In this document: positions 46,650 to 58,722 of the stretch, piece after piece
Layout of the letters: each line of letters begins with the position of its first letter
Numbering within the stretch: the first letter of the stretch is position 1
Assembly: GCA_022818135.1 (NCBI GenBank)
Contig: JAFMSR010000015.1
Location: 22,661,206-22,725,205, forward strand
Source: Saxidomus purpurata
Lineage: Eukaryota; Mollusca; Bivalvia; Venerida; Veneridae
Direction: 5' to 3'
Length of the DNA stretch: 64,000 nucleotides
Position numbers and translations under genes: made by a program
Notes under the pieces: generated by a model
The model's database searches: none
What the model was told of the DNA's origin: nothing
The model's input: only the letters and a program-made list of their open reading frames with translations

Positions 46650-47490
46650 AGAGGGCCAAGATGGTCCTATATCGCTATCCTGTCCCAAAGACAAAAAGTA
46701 AGTCTAAAGTCATGATCAATGCCAACCGCTGACAATTTTTAAAATCTCTTTGCGAAACGGTAAACACATTCCAAACGTAGGTTTAAAATCAATGTACAAA
46801 GTGACCTAACTTTTGACCAGATGTTACGCAGTTTCGGTCTTGACTGAAGTTCACCAAGACAAACTTTCTTTCAATATGACTGATGCCGGTGTGTCAATGT
46901 GGCATCTAGAGTTCGTAGGTGTTTCTATTATTTTACCTGGTGTCCTACTTTTTGACCCCACGAATCCCAGTTTAAAACTAAACATAGAATTCATCAAAAC
47001 AAACATTCTGATTAATTTTCAAGATGATTTGATTCAAAATGTAAATTCTAGAATGTTGATGTTCTATGAGTTCACCTTGTGATCTAGATTTTATGATGTG
47101 ACCAAAGTTCAAACTTGACATAGCATTTATCAAGACATCCAGGGTGATTGGGTGCAAATCTGGCTTCTGGAGTTATCACTTGGTTTTTCTATTTTTTTAC
47201 CTGGTGTCCTAGGTTTTGATCACACGTAATATAGTTTCTTTCTTGTCCTATATTTTATCAAGACAAACATTCTAACCAATTTTACGGTTTGGTTGGGTAC
47301 AAATGTGGTTTCTACAATATTTGGAATATTTTTTATTATTTGACATGGTCTATGATTTGACCCCGCGTGACCTGGTTTCAACTTTTGGTCGAGAGATCAT
47401 CAAGAAAAATATTCTGACCAATTTTCATGACGATTGTTCTTATAGAATGTTCAGACGGCAAGCAGGCTAGGGTGAGCTCAAAAGAGAACA
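46650..47490. mobile_element. element with GGGCC head and degenerate units
   Basis: The head GAGGGCCAAGATGGTCCTAT with ATCGCTAT and the tail AGGGTGAGCTCAAAAG match the head and tail of the 51232 element. The middle has diverged direct units of about 150-160 bp sharing ACCTGGTGTCCTA and ACCAATTTT motifs. The 89-codon frame 46813-47082 lies in these units and is not a gene. Confidence 0.65.
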
Positions 47491-48577
47491 TTTACACCAG
47501 CTATCTACTCTAGTTTCACCGATGTCGGAGCTAAATATTAACTCATTTTCAGTAATAAATTATCTTACACAAGCAAGATAAATCTTTCATGCAATAACTA
47601 TACCGTTCAAAATGATTTTACTTGCTGATTCTTAAGGAACGAATGCTACAATTATCATGCAATATTTCTATTACTATCTTGCATTTTCCCGTAAGATTTC
47701 AAACATGATGCGATATTTTCGCATCAAATCTACATAAATATCTAGCAACTGGCGACCATTATACGCTTCCGTAGATCTCAGTACAGTAAGTATTAGACAA
47801 GATTTGTCCCCGTACAACAGACGTAAAAAGGGCGCGACATGGCCATGCTTGCGACGACATGGTAACATTATGTACATAAATAACGTCAAATAAAATATAG
47901 ATCAGATTTAGAAATATCGTCAAATTTCAGTTGGTACCAGCCAATAAGGTAGACTAGATATTTTCTAAAGTATTCTTTCACCTTAAATCGATTTATTACA
48001 GAAGGCTTCTGTATTGACTAATTGTTGTAAAATGAAGCACTTTTCGCCATAGGTTGTTCTTTAAAATTGTATTTATTTATCATTTTACGTTCATTGAACA
48101 CATTATCTATGTTTCGAAAATACAATCTGCTAGGTGTAGGGACTGTCCCTTTAATTGTCCACAAATGAAGACCGTATGTATTTTTGGAAACGGGGAAACA
48201 CCTAATCATTTTGCAATGAAATACTTGGAAGCAATACTAAAAATAGAATAAAACGTTCTCTGCACTACAATAAACTAAATCAAAAGACTATTTTAAACAT
48301 AATGTAAATACATGCTCTACAATAAATGCATAGCTTTACTGCATAACACGTACAGTCCTTGAAGTAATATTCAAAATAAATGAAGGGTCTAATCATAATT
48401 TGTTTGGGTATGTAACTAATATCGCCTTTCGTTGCGTGTTAGGTTCTGATATATATACACGAGGATTCTGCAGATGTTATAACAAGACAAAAACGCGCGT
48501 TAACCCTATATGCTAGCATAAAAATCACAAAAAAATATAAACGACACTCTCTTAGTGGTACGACGTTCATCAATTAA
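47491..48577. other. gene-free interval with dispersed-repeat copies
   Basis: 47745-47776 (CGACCATTATACGCTTCCGT plus AGATC) is the inverted form of 46021-46050. 48015-48165 is a third copy of the 45175 family (TTTAAAATTGTATTTATTTA, GTTCATTGAACACATTAT). The pieces together suggest a larger old element. No gene. Confidence 0.5.
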
Positions 48578-48748
48578 GAAATAATCTATGGCTTGGAGTG
48601 CTTTATCGAAATTGAAGCATTCCCCGGAGGTGATGTGCCTGGCGGAATAATTGACGAGGGCGAAGCCCGAGTGAATTATTACAAAGACACATTACCGACG
48701 GGAAATGCTTCAATTTCGATAAAGCACTCCAAGCCATAGATTATTTCG
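48578..48748. repeat. palindromic element with about 75-bp arms
   Basis: The outer 45 bp of the arms are essentially identical when inverted (AATAATCTATGGCTTGGAGT followed by GCTTTATCGAAATTGAAGCA). The inner 30 bp are more diverged. The centre GAGGGCGAAGCCCGAGTG is short. MITE/foldback-like, no coding capacity. Confidence 0.93.
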
Positions 48749-49899
48749 ATTCTTATAAGCCGAATTTATGAAAACTATCTTAACTACTACGGACCTTTTT
48801 TCAGTTCGGCGGTAATTGTAAAATAGCATAAATAGTGGCTGTTGGAATTCACTCCCGTATTCCGGCAACCAGTCAAGATATCATACATTACTATATTATA
48901 CAAATTTATTTTAGTTTAATCATCTAATACATAAAATATAAAAATAATACCCGACTGTGACATTATGCAGAAGACGTCAGATTCTGAACCTAACAAAGCA
49001 GACAATCAATTTAAAAGCGAACCGTTAATCTGAACCGTACAATGTTTTAACGTGGAGTAATGACGTCAGTGTGATGACGTCAATGTTTTCATTCATTGTT
49101 TTGTCTCCCGGAATCAAAACATTGTATGACGTTAATCCTGAATTTTCTTGGCCTTTTTAAAGGAAAACAAGGTGAAGGTATTCTTAGGCTTACTTGGCGC
49201 AATCAAAAATAATATTTAGGTTCTTAAACACAACTATTTCATGCGACTGATGTATTTATACAGATTTTATTTCTATTTCTATATTTTATTTTTTGCGCGG
49301 GAGTAAATTAGAAAAGTTGGAAGGAGCTACTTCTATGTCCGAAACTCCGCCTTCTTTTCCGAGTGCTTTAATCATATTAATGCACTCGAATTGACTATAG
49401 AAATACATATATAGATATACTGTATACCATAGGCATATTAGAATGTACATTTATGACACTTATGACAACATTAGCACTTTATGCCCGGCACTGTTAACGT
49501 CGTGCTTCATGCAAGACTTTTTTAGGACAGATCCATTATTTACAATGGCACTGTGATGCGCATAAATGAAAAAAGTAAAGGAGCGCGTGAATCTCCCCGT
49601 TAACACGTTTTTCAATCCGTTAAAACACCAGCAAAATGGGCAAAACAGTACATCAACAACCTTCTCAATAAAACCTCTAGTGCCTCATCCATATTTCAGT
49701 TAGGTCTTGACTTTGATGACGTTTTCAGTACGTTTCCTCGTAATGTCATAATTAGTGCGTAAAGTCGCTTGGTCATCATTCCAAGGTAGTTTTGATACAC
49801 AAGGCCCATTGCTGTAGGCGATAGAATCTCTTGTTTGGGAGATGCGGAAAACTATCTATATAGTTTCAATTTTATTGCTTTAGTTTAAAAATCAAGGAA
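48749..49899. other. gene-free interval
   Basis: Repeated TGACGTCA-type motifs near 49060-49085 and 48970 are noted. No exon recognised. Confidence 0.4.
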
Positions 49900-50400
49900 G
49901 TAGGTGTCAAGTGAATGGTGTAACCTGAAAATAAGAAGGGATAATCTACTTGTCATTGACAACCCCACTATCTTGTTTTAAGAGCATGTGTCTAATGGTT
50001 TTCCAGTTATTGAACATCATAGATCTGACCTTGACCTTTCAAACAGTAACCTTAATGTAAATGGAGGTCACTTACTTGTCATTGAAGTATGTGGGTGATA
50101 TGTCCAATGGTTCTTGAGTTAGTGAACATAATAAGTTTAATAATGGGTGTGGTCAATAACCCCAGGGTATGATGTAAACACAACCAGCAGTTTTGATCCC
50201 AGGGGCATGATTAGAGGTCCACTAAATAATGTATCATACCAAATATCTAAGCTCTAGGCCTTGTGATTTTGGAGCCAGATATTTTTAAAGGTTTCTACTT
50301 AATAATTCTATATGAAAACCAGTGACCCCCATGTGGTCAATTTTTACCCCCGGGGCCTTGACCCAGAACTTAGATTTTTGGTGGGAGGCTTTTCGTTTAA
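49900..50400. repeat. single diverged units of the satellite families
   Basis: 49960-50130 has two approximate units (TACTTGTCATTGA...CCAGTTATTGAACAT / TACTTGTCATTGA...GAGTTAGTGAACAT). 50205-50300 matches the 62999 array unit (AGAGGTCCACTA, CCAAATATCTAAGCTCTAGG, CCTTGTG). Confidence 0.6.
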
Positions 50401-51231
50401 TTTAGACTGCTCCGCTTATAACTCACTGTTTAGAGCATGTAGCCAGTTTACTCTGTACAATATCCGCAAGAACCTGTACTTCTCTGTTTTAATATGCCTC
50501 TATTAAAAACAAAAGAAAGGATCGACTAGCCGACCATTTTCTCATGAAAATAGATACCAGACTCATAAAAATAGATACCAGACCAAGAGTTGTAAGAAAA
50601 AGTCAAACCATCTTTTAATGCAAGCAAATATATTTATTTCATAAAATATATAATGTGAACACTTTCATATGCTAAATGCAGTATAACATAGCATAATAAT
50701 TAGAACAAAATGGTATGGGACCTTATTATAAAATGAATAAATATAAAAGCAGGTAACTTCATGCTATGGTGCAAATAGTGTTGCTTTAAAATTGTGTACA
50801 ATATTGAAATGACAAATAGAGACACATTGCCTCCCCTGTTTCAAACAAATATCACCTATTTTTGGCCAAAGCACGACAAACTACTGATACTGTTACAATC
50901 CTGTCACTCTGCAGAATATTGCCACATCTGACAGCATAGGCAGCGTACGGCAGGGGAGGCCATATATCTTTTTATAAATAACAAAGTAATTAGAGTGTTT
51001 CAGGTGGTTAAATTTAACACTCACTCATACTCTGATGTGTACAAACTAGCATTCCAAAACCTATATTAAAAAAATAACTATACATGTATATGAACATGTC
51101 CATTTTCCATCCGTAAACAAACTTGTTCCCTTTGGTTTTTCTATTGATGTACAAACTATGTTCCCACTGTAAGCAAGGTTTAATCATAAATCTGAATCCA
51201 ATATCTGCCACAGGTCATGGGTTTCCATAAC
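50401..51231. other. gene-free interval
   Basis: Contains a short direct repeat AAAATAGATACCAGAC (50547, 50567). No exon recognised. Confidence 0.4.
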
Positions 51232-52605
51232 AACAGGGCCATAACGGCCCTTTATCGCTCACCCGAGTACAACTACTTTTAACAAAGTTGCTAGAAATCA
51301 TCGAAACAACCTTTCTGACAAATTTCCAGGATATTTGGGCTGAAAATGTTACCTCTAGAGTGTTAACAAGGTTTTTCCATATTTGGGCTCTGTGACCTAG
51401 TTTTTGACCCCAGATGACCCATATTAGAACTTGCGCTAGAAATCATCTTAACAACCTTTCTGACAAAATTCCAGGATATCTGGGCTTAAAATGTTACCTC
51501 TAGAGTGTTAACAAGGTTTTTCCATATTTGGGTTGTGTGACCTAGTTTTTGACCCCAGATGACCTATATTGAAACTTGAGCTAGAAATCATCGAAAAAAA
51601 ACCTTTCTGACAAATTTCCAGGATATTTGGGCTGAAAATGTAACCTCTACAGTGTTAACAAGGTTTTTCCACATTTGGGCTCTGTGACCTAGTTTTTGAC
51701 CCCAGATGACCCATATTCGAACTTGAGCTAGAAATCATCAAAACAACCTTTCCGACAAATTTCCAGGATATTTGGGCTGAAAATGTTACCTCTAGAGTGT
51801 TAACAAGGTTTTTACATATTTGGGCTGTGTGACCTAGTTTTTGACCCAAGATGACCCATATTAGATCTCGAGCTAGAAATCATCTTAACAACCTTTCTGA
51901 CATATTTCCAGGATATCTGAGCTGAAAATGTAACATCTAGAGTGTTAACAAGGTTTTTCCATATTTGGGCTCTGTGACCTAGTTTTTGACCCCAGATGAC
52001 CCATATTCGAACTTGGGCTAGAAATCATCGAACAACCTTTCTGACATATTTCCAGGATATTTGGGCTGAAAATGTTACCTCTAGAGTGTTAACAAGGTTT
52101 TTCCATATTCAGGCTGTGTGACCTAGTTTTTGACCCCAGATGACCCATATTCCAACTTGAGCTAGAAATCATCTTAACAACCTTTCTGACAAAATTCCAG
52201 GATATCTGGGCTTAAAATGTTACCTCTAGAGTGTTAACAAGGTTTTTCCATATTTGGGCTGTGTGACCTAGTTTTTGACCCCAGGTGACCCATATTCGAA
52301 CTTGAGCTAGAAATCAACCAAACAACCTTTCTGACAAATTGCCAGGATATTTGGACTGAAACAGTAGCCTCTAGACCCTTAACAAGATTTTTCTACTTTC
52401 GGGTCATGTGACCTAGTTTTTCATCCGAGATGACCCATATTCGAACTCGTCCGAGTAATTACTGGGACAAACATCCTGACCAAGTTTTGTGACAATTGAG
52501 GCAAAAATGTGACCACTAGAGTGTTAACGAACTAAGTGTGGACGGACGACGGACATTCATCGATCCTAATAGCTCACCCTGAGCCAGCTCAGGTGAGCTA
52601 AAAAT
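51232..52605. mobile_element. element with nine 145-bp units (GGGCC head, AGGTGAGCT tail)
   Basis: The head CAGGGCCATAACGGCCCTTT plus ATCGCTCACC is an inverted GGGCC..GGCCC motif. Units anchored on CTAGAAATCATC start at 51291, 51436, 51581, 51728, 51873, 52018, 52162 and 52307, with a diverged last one near 52451 (period 144-147). The tail has GGACGGACGACGGACATTCA and a terminal hairpin AGCTCAGGTGAGCT, then AAAAA. No coding capacity. The layout resembles satellite-carrying Helitron-like elements described in bivalves; this class assignment is inference. Confidence 0.85.
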
Positions 52606-54651
52606 TCAAAAGCCTTTCCAGTGCATACAAATAATTGCAAACGGTATATTACAATTCAGGTTGAAAAAAACAGAATTATTACGGTATATACCTAGCTTGC
52701 AAACATGGCAAATGAAATGAAAATTTAAAAAAATAATTTTATGCAAAAGCATATACAACAAAGCAAGAAATAAAAAAAACTTGGAATATGTAGAAAGAAA
52801 AGTGACTCTAAAAAATTGCCCCAAAATATAAATGTGAATCAAACGTGTAAATAGCTTATGCAACAAACAAATAATCACAAAGACAACAAACCTGGCAGAG
52901 TGATATACATTGCTTAACAATCTTGCAGCTGCATAAAGAAAACCACAATAAACAGGAATATATCTTATTACCTACATAAAAGTTCATCAAACAATATTCA
53001 GTCCTCTACAGTTTGCTGGCAAAGATTTTTTACATTTAAGGGAGAGAAAAAAATCATTCACCCTTTCAAAAAAGGTAATCTAGGTCAGGATTTAAATTTT
53101 ACTAGATAAAAAAGATTGACAACAATTAAAGACAGGAACTTTGTCTACACTTACGAACTGAAAAACATTAACTATCAATTATGGTTTTTCCTATGGCACA
53201 AGTTCCACTTTATAGGCTTTTACATATCCTTGTATATAAAATCCCTGTCCTGGTGTAGATAATAAAATAAAATGTTGTGTAGCTGATGGCAATATTCTAA
53301 AAATGTCCTGAAAACTTAAGGCAAACTTTAAGGCAATCTTCATACAACAAGGTCTTCAAGCGGGGTTTGCCTTTTTGACAGAAAAAAAAACGGTTCTATA
53401 TGAAGCAAATTTGAAATGTAATCAAAATGTTGTTGCCAACCTTATTATTCTTTCACAATAGCTAACAACAACAGTAAATAACAGCGGAAGTCCTGACTGA
53501 CAAACCAAGAAAGATAACTGTTTCAAAGCCAGTCATTCTCTTAGGTTCACAAAAATAACAGAATTTTGGGTGTAAATGTTTCTATGTATTGAACAATTTG
53601 TACTTGACTTTTTTTCCTATGACATCTAAACTTATTTCCTTGAACTTACCATTAGAGTATGTAAGAATTCACAGTATTATGTACTGTATATTAGAATAAA
53701 TGTTCAAGATAACATTGAAACCAAGATCCATATTTATTGCACAATACTTAGTAAGAAAATAAATCACTGTAAATATTAATCCTTCGGGGTTCATTAGCAT
53801 ACAGATGATATCTGATTATATAGACTGTTTTACTACAAGAAGCTGATATACAACCCTGTAAACATTTACACTGGGTATTGTTGAGATTATAACTTTTAAA
53901 TTAAACATCTTGAAAATCAACTATATAAAACCAAATTTTTTAGGTGAACATCTAGAAAATGTACTGTGTGAGTTACCAGGTATGTAGGAGTTACTACCTC
54001 TATACAGTATCTTACCTACTTTAAATTTGAAAACTTATATTTACTCAAAATTCACAATAAGTCAAGTATGTACATTGTAGAAGTCACTAACTTCACAGAG
54101 TAAAGACATTAAAAAAAGTCTATTTCATAATAAATTTACAAAAAAAAAGACTAAATTGAGCAGTCTTTAATCACAATGATAAAGATATGCAACAGTTTTT
54201 AAACGAGCACCATCACAAAATCCTCTATTAAGGACACCAATATATGTTTTGTACTTGTTACCTAACATGTGTGAAGCATCACCCTGGTCAATAAGACTAC
54301 TTGAAAGTGACAACCATCAGATTTTCTCTGTGCATGACAAATATTTATAAAGGACTATTAAAAGGAGGCCACCTGACAACTACTGTCCTCAGAATGTCTG
54401 TATGTGTTACATATTTTTGTAAACATCTAATAAATACTGTCCTCTGACTTTCTTTGTACTATTCTAAAGTGCTAACACAATATACTTTTGATAAACCAGT
54501 TTGGACCAGAACATCTGTAAGTCCCTTTAAACAATGTTCAAATTAATTGTTTAACTGTTCTACCACTAAAATAGCGTTTATGCCAACATCTTTTTCGAAA
54601 CATTTCTGACCAAGGCCTATGCTTACAACTTTCTGAATATTTGTCAAAACA
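52606..54651. other. gene-free AT-rich interval
   Basis: No exon recognised. The 104-codon minus-strand frame 52606-52920 is Phe/Leu/Ile-rich chance coding. Part of this DNA could be a long 3' UTR of the calpain-like gene further right, which cannot be judged without transcript data. Confidence 0.4.
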
Positions 54652-54869
54652 GCTGCCATAGCACAGTGGTAGCACATCTGCCTAAGGATGAGATGGTCTA
54701 AGATTCAATCCTTACCAGTGCCCTGGAGGTAGTGTCTTTATGAGCAATACTTTGAATTGCCACTCTATCTCTCTTCTAGGTTAATTCCATCTGCAGTGAG
54801 TCTCAAGAGTGATTAATCTACGTTATAAGAACTTGTTCTGTATTCAAGAATATATAAATCTGTAAAAAA
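54652..54869 (+). mobile_element. tRNA-derived SINE
   Basis: GCTGCCATAGCACAGTGGTA holds an A box (TAGCACAGTGG). AGATTCAATCC about 40 nt on is a B box. A non-tRNA body of about 150 bp and an A-rich 3' end (CTGTAAAAAAGG) follow. Same general plan as the minus-strand SINE at 11170, but a different body. Confidence 0.75.
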
Positions 54870-55800
54870 GGTCAACAGATTTCTGACTAGTCACCGTTGT
54901 TAGTGACTTAACTTCATAAACTTAATCTTTTTCTATAGTAGTCAAAATTTTAAGGAACTTTAAAAGTCAAAAAAATTATCTGAAATGCTTGGTGTGTGAA
55001 AATGCTCTACATAAAAACAATGAACAAATAAAAAGAGTTGTCTGAATAAAAGAAATGTGGTATTTATAAACAAGAAGCCAAGGCCGTACTCCTTCACCAA
55101 TAAACTACAACTTCCTTAATGCAATAAGGTGGAGTCTCCAGGATAGAATCTAACATAGTATCATGGCTTACTGCATTCAGAAATTTACAGACAGATTCTG
55201 AAGAATGGTAAAACATTTTGAATTTCACATTTCTTTTCTAAAAGTAGCAAATAAGCTGACATTTTGTCAGTTTTTCTATGTACTTACAACAACTGTATGC
55301 AAATATTGTTGCTTCTTGATGAAGTAAAGACCTGCAAGTTAAATAAAGGTGCAAAAACAATACCAAAAAAGGAACACCAAATGTATTATTATATCAAATA
55401 TCAAACAGTCAAATAATAGCGTTTTTTAAAAGCCTTCTTGTGCTACAAGCTGCTACAAGTTTGTGAGTATATTTCACATCAGCAGGTGTACAACTAGGTG
55501 TAACTAGTCACTGTAATGAATCATTTGTAAATAAAACCTCACAAAGTCTGGGTATGAAATATCTGTTCATAATTCTTATAAAATATGGCATTATACTGTT
55601 TCACAGCAATGAATATCTCCAGTTCAAAATATCTGAATTGCTACAGGTATGAAAATGCTCTACATCAAAACAATGAACAACTAAAAAATGTCTTTAAAAA
55701 CAACAGATAAAAGATACTGTAAACTTGGTGCTACTGACATAGTCAATGAACCTGTTATTTAATTAGACAACTACTTGTACAACTTAGCAAATACTCTCAG
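54870..55800. other. gene-free interval
   Basis: GAAAATGCTCTACAT.AAAACAATGAACAA.TAAAAA occurs twice in direct orientation (near 54997 and 55651). Nothing else recognised. Confidence 0.45.
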
Positions 55801-56605
55801 TTTAAAGCTGCTCGCTCTCAGATTTTGGTAAAAAAATAAAGTTCTTCAAACTGTATGTAAATAACGTATTTTAGAATATATGGTCATATAAAAGGCTGGG
55901 GCAGCGCTCTTTTCAAATAGAAGGGCACAAGCTACTAAAGCAACTTTTCACAGAGTTTCTTCCTGCTTGGGTCCAGAGGACAAAGTCCCATTAAGTATCA
56001 AAGGAGAAGGGGAGAATACAGAAAAAAGGGCTCAACTTTCCTGCCCATTTTGGGCAGAGGAGTTAATCAAAGATATCTTGTTGTAAAAAGGGGGAAAAAA
56101 TTACCAAAAAAGGGCATTTAAAACAGATTTTCCAAGAGGGGAGGAAACTAAGTTCAAACAAAGGGAGGAAGGGTTCCCATAAAGAAAGGGCTTTGCAAAT
56201 TGCAGGTAGTGCTGGAGGGAGGGAAAAGGGTTAGTTAAGCAAGGAAAAAGAGGGGAAAACCACAAAGGCAAACGGCGCGGGGGGAGGGGGCCCCTCAAAA
56301 GTGGGGTGGCCCGGGACCCCCCCACCACCCCAAAAAGGCCCCAGTATAAATTCATGTCATGTTTATCTCTAAATTTCAATAGATACACTACCAAATTCAA
56401 AAGCATTGCAAACGCTTTTGAAATTTCAATATGAACATATAGTGTAGCGGTGCCGTGTAACCGATCTTTTCAATCGATTTCTGCAAATTCCTACCTAGAT
56501 GTTTGCTTAGTTTTTATTCTAGCCTTTAGTTTTATATTTATGATTATGAATATCAATTTTTTTTTTTTTTTTTTCAACGGTAACCGAGAGCGAGCAGCTT
56601 TAAGG
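55801..56605. mobile_element. TIR element (TTAA-AGCTGCTC ends), copy 1, interrupted
   Basis: Starts TTTAAAGCTGCTCGCTCTCA and ends GAGAGCGAGCAGCTTTAAGG, a near-perfect inverted terminal repeat of about 20 bp with TTAA at each outer edge. Its body matches the copy at 57894-58266 (CACTACCAAATT, CAAACGCTTTTGAAAT, TAGTGTAGCGGTGCC). It is interrupted by 436 bp of G-rich sequence at 55897. Confidence 0.8.
55897..56332. other. 436-bp G-rich insertion or assembly artefact
   Basis: Absent from the second element copy. Bordered by AAAAGGC on both sides (55890-55896 and 56333-56339). Unlike everything around it, it is crowded with G runs and homopolymers (GGGGGGAGGGGG, CCCCCCC, AAAAAA) on the plus strand. 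It begins TGGGG and ends CCCCA. Either a real insertion with a 7-bp duplication or poorly resolved sequence. Confidence 0.55.
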
Positions 56606-57893
56606 AACTCAAAAACATTCCCAGTACAAGAAACTTAAACTCAAAATACCGGCATATTAGAAAAAACTTTTCCCTTAGACCAATCTAAAATCTTCTATTT
56701 GATTGGCTTATATTGAGCTCCATTAGAAAGTTAACACCAAAAGGCGATGATCTGAGACTGTTCTAAGAAGGGATATATAACAGATGTCCGAGCTTATCAA
56801 AAGTTTTCATTATATACATGTGTGTACAGCTTGTGTTTTTTATCTCAGTAAAACATCTGTGAGTTACCAACATGAGAATGTTTGTAGCCATGATTGACAC
56901 AAGCTTCCTGACCATACCTTTCAAAGGAAGCTCACAAAAGCTAAGACTTATACCTGAGAAGCTGCAGATGTTCCTTTGATGCTTTCAATGTACAAATACA
57001 TGTTTAAAATACTTGCACAACTTTCCATCCTTAGAAATGTTAGTTATGACATTATGCATTTACTAAAAATTTACCATGTTTGGTGTATACACAAATATCA
57101 ATAGTGTATAGAAATCCGAAAACACTTGCAAAACAAAACACGTGTATAAATAGTTAATATGTGTGCCTGACACTTTTCTTAATTTCAGAGTAGCTTTTTC
57201 ACAATGTCTTACATGTAAAGTATGTATGTACCCTATAAATCAATCTATTAAAGTCCAATCTACACATAACAGACATGCAGATAATACCAACTTTACAGTA
57301 ATGAGTATTATGTAAACATGTTATCTTCACTAAACTATATCCTTCACTTTACTATACCCAACAACTTTTCACTGAGATCTACAAAACATTAACTTTTCAG
57401 TAACTACTATAACAGGAATGATTCAAAACTGATAACCACTACTAGTAATTCATTAAAACACTTTCAAAGCATGCACCTAGAAATCATATATCTTGTGATG
57501 AAACCTAAAAACTAAAGAAACAGTGATTTAGTTTATATGTGCATAAATGTGTGATAATTAAAGGCAAATTATTACTACATTAAAAACTGCCACCAAATTA
57601 AAACTACATGTACCACTATAACCCAGTTAATATATGTATATAAATGGGAACAATAATGTAATGCCCGCAAGCAGTTTCTACATGTCAAAGTCTACACTAT
57701 CATAATAAAGTCTTATATCCCAGCCCCGTTTAAAATCAGCCAAGAAGTGTTAAAAAATGTTGACCTCCATTGAAGTTCAATGATAAATGTAGGTTTAACA
57801 TTCAGGTTAACAAACGTGACAAGGTATCAAGGTCTCAGTTAACACATGCTAAGTAATGTAACTCCTGATATGACCAATTTTGAAATAACTGCA
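56606..57893. other. gene-free interval
   Basis: Nothing recognised; AT-rich. Confidence 0.4.
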
Positions 57894-58266
57894 TTTAAAG
57901 CTGCTCTCTCTCAGATTTTGGTGGGAGAAAAACAAAGTTTTTTAAATGTTTGATATTCAAATAGTTGAGAACGGATCATCAAATCGAAAGGTGCCAGTAT
58001 AAAGTCTTGTACTGTAGTTATATATCTTTGAAATTACACTACCAAATTATAAAGGTGTTTCAAACGCTTTTGAAATTCCAGTATAAACATAAAGTGTAGC
58101 GATGCCATCAAAGCTAAGTAACATTTTCAAGAGATTTCTCAAATTGCTATGTAATTTTTTGACTAGTGTTGTTGATTCTAGCCATTTCTTTTACATTTTA
58201 TATACAATGTTATCATTTTGAGGATTTTTATTTTCACTGGGAAACTGTGAACAAGAAGCTTTAAGG
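57894..58266. mobile_element. TIR element (TTAA-AGCTGCTC ends), copy 2
   Basis: A 373-bp copy with 5' end TTTAAAGCTGCTCTCTCTCA and 3' end ACAAGAAGCTTTAAGG, so the right repeat is more worn than in copy 1. No coding capacity; a MITE of unknown family using or carrying TTAA at its ends. Confidence 0.78.
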
Positions 58267-58722
58267 TCAGATTTCAAATCTTCTGGGAAAACCTAAAACA
58301 CATAGTTTATCACAAAATGCTCTTACTAGTCACTAAAAATTTATCACCACATACAAAAGTGAATGTGCATAGTAACTGTGTTCATTTTATCCCATAAAAA
58401 GGTCAGCATGTTTTAGTTCATGACATCTAAGACTATCCAACTTCTACTACTATTTTCTCAGTTATTGCACTAAAAGTAAAAATTCAAGATTTTTGCTGAT
58501 ATTTCTTTAAAAGTATTGTTCAAACCCCTAACTATTTTATCACATACTGCACATATATAGCTTATTTCCTGGAGTTAAATAAACACATCTTAGAAGACAG
58601 TGTCAAAGCAGTATAAACAGTGTCTGTTTGAATTAATCTCAAAGGGGAATACCTACATCTGTAATAATGTCAGATCTATAAGATATATCATAAAGTTTGA
58701 TCAATATGACTAAATGTCAAAT
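58267..58722. other. 3' UTR/flank of calpain-like gene
   Basis: Immediately downstream of its stop on the minus strand, so it is presumably 3' UTR. No conserved element recognised. Confidence 0.45.

Noticed and set aside
46813..47082. 89-codon plus-strand frame
   Set aside because: Made from tandem units of the 46650 element.
47674..47889. 71-codon minus-strand frame
   Set aside because: Partly inside an inverted dispersed repeat (47745-47776 matches 46021-46050); no family likeness.
52606..52920. 104-codon hydrophobic minus-strand frame
   Set aside because: Phe/Leu/Ile-rich because of AT-rich sequence; no start context, partner exon or family likeness.
56101..56406. Pro/Leu-rich 101-codon minus-strand frame
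   Set aside because: Lies mostly in the anomalous G-rich insert; the proline runs come from G homopolymers.
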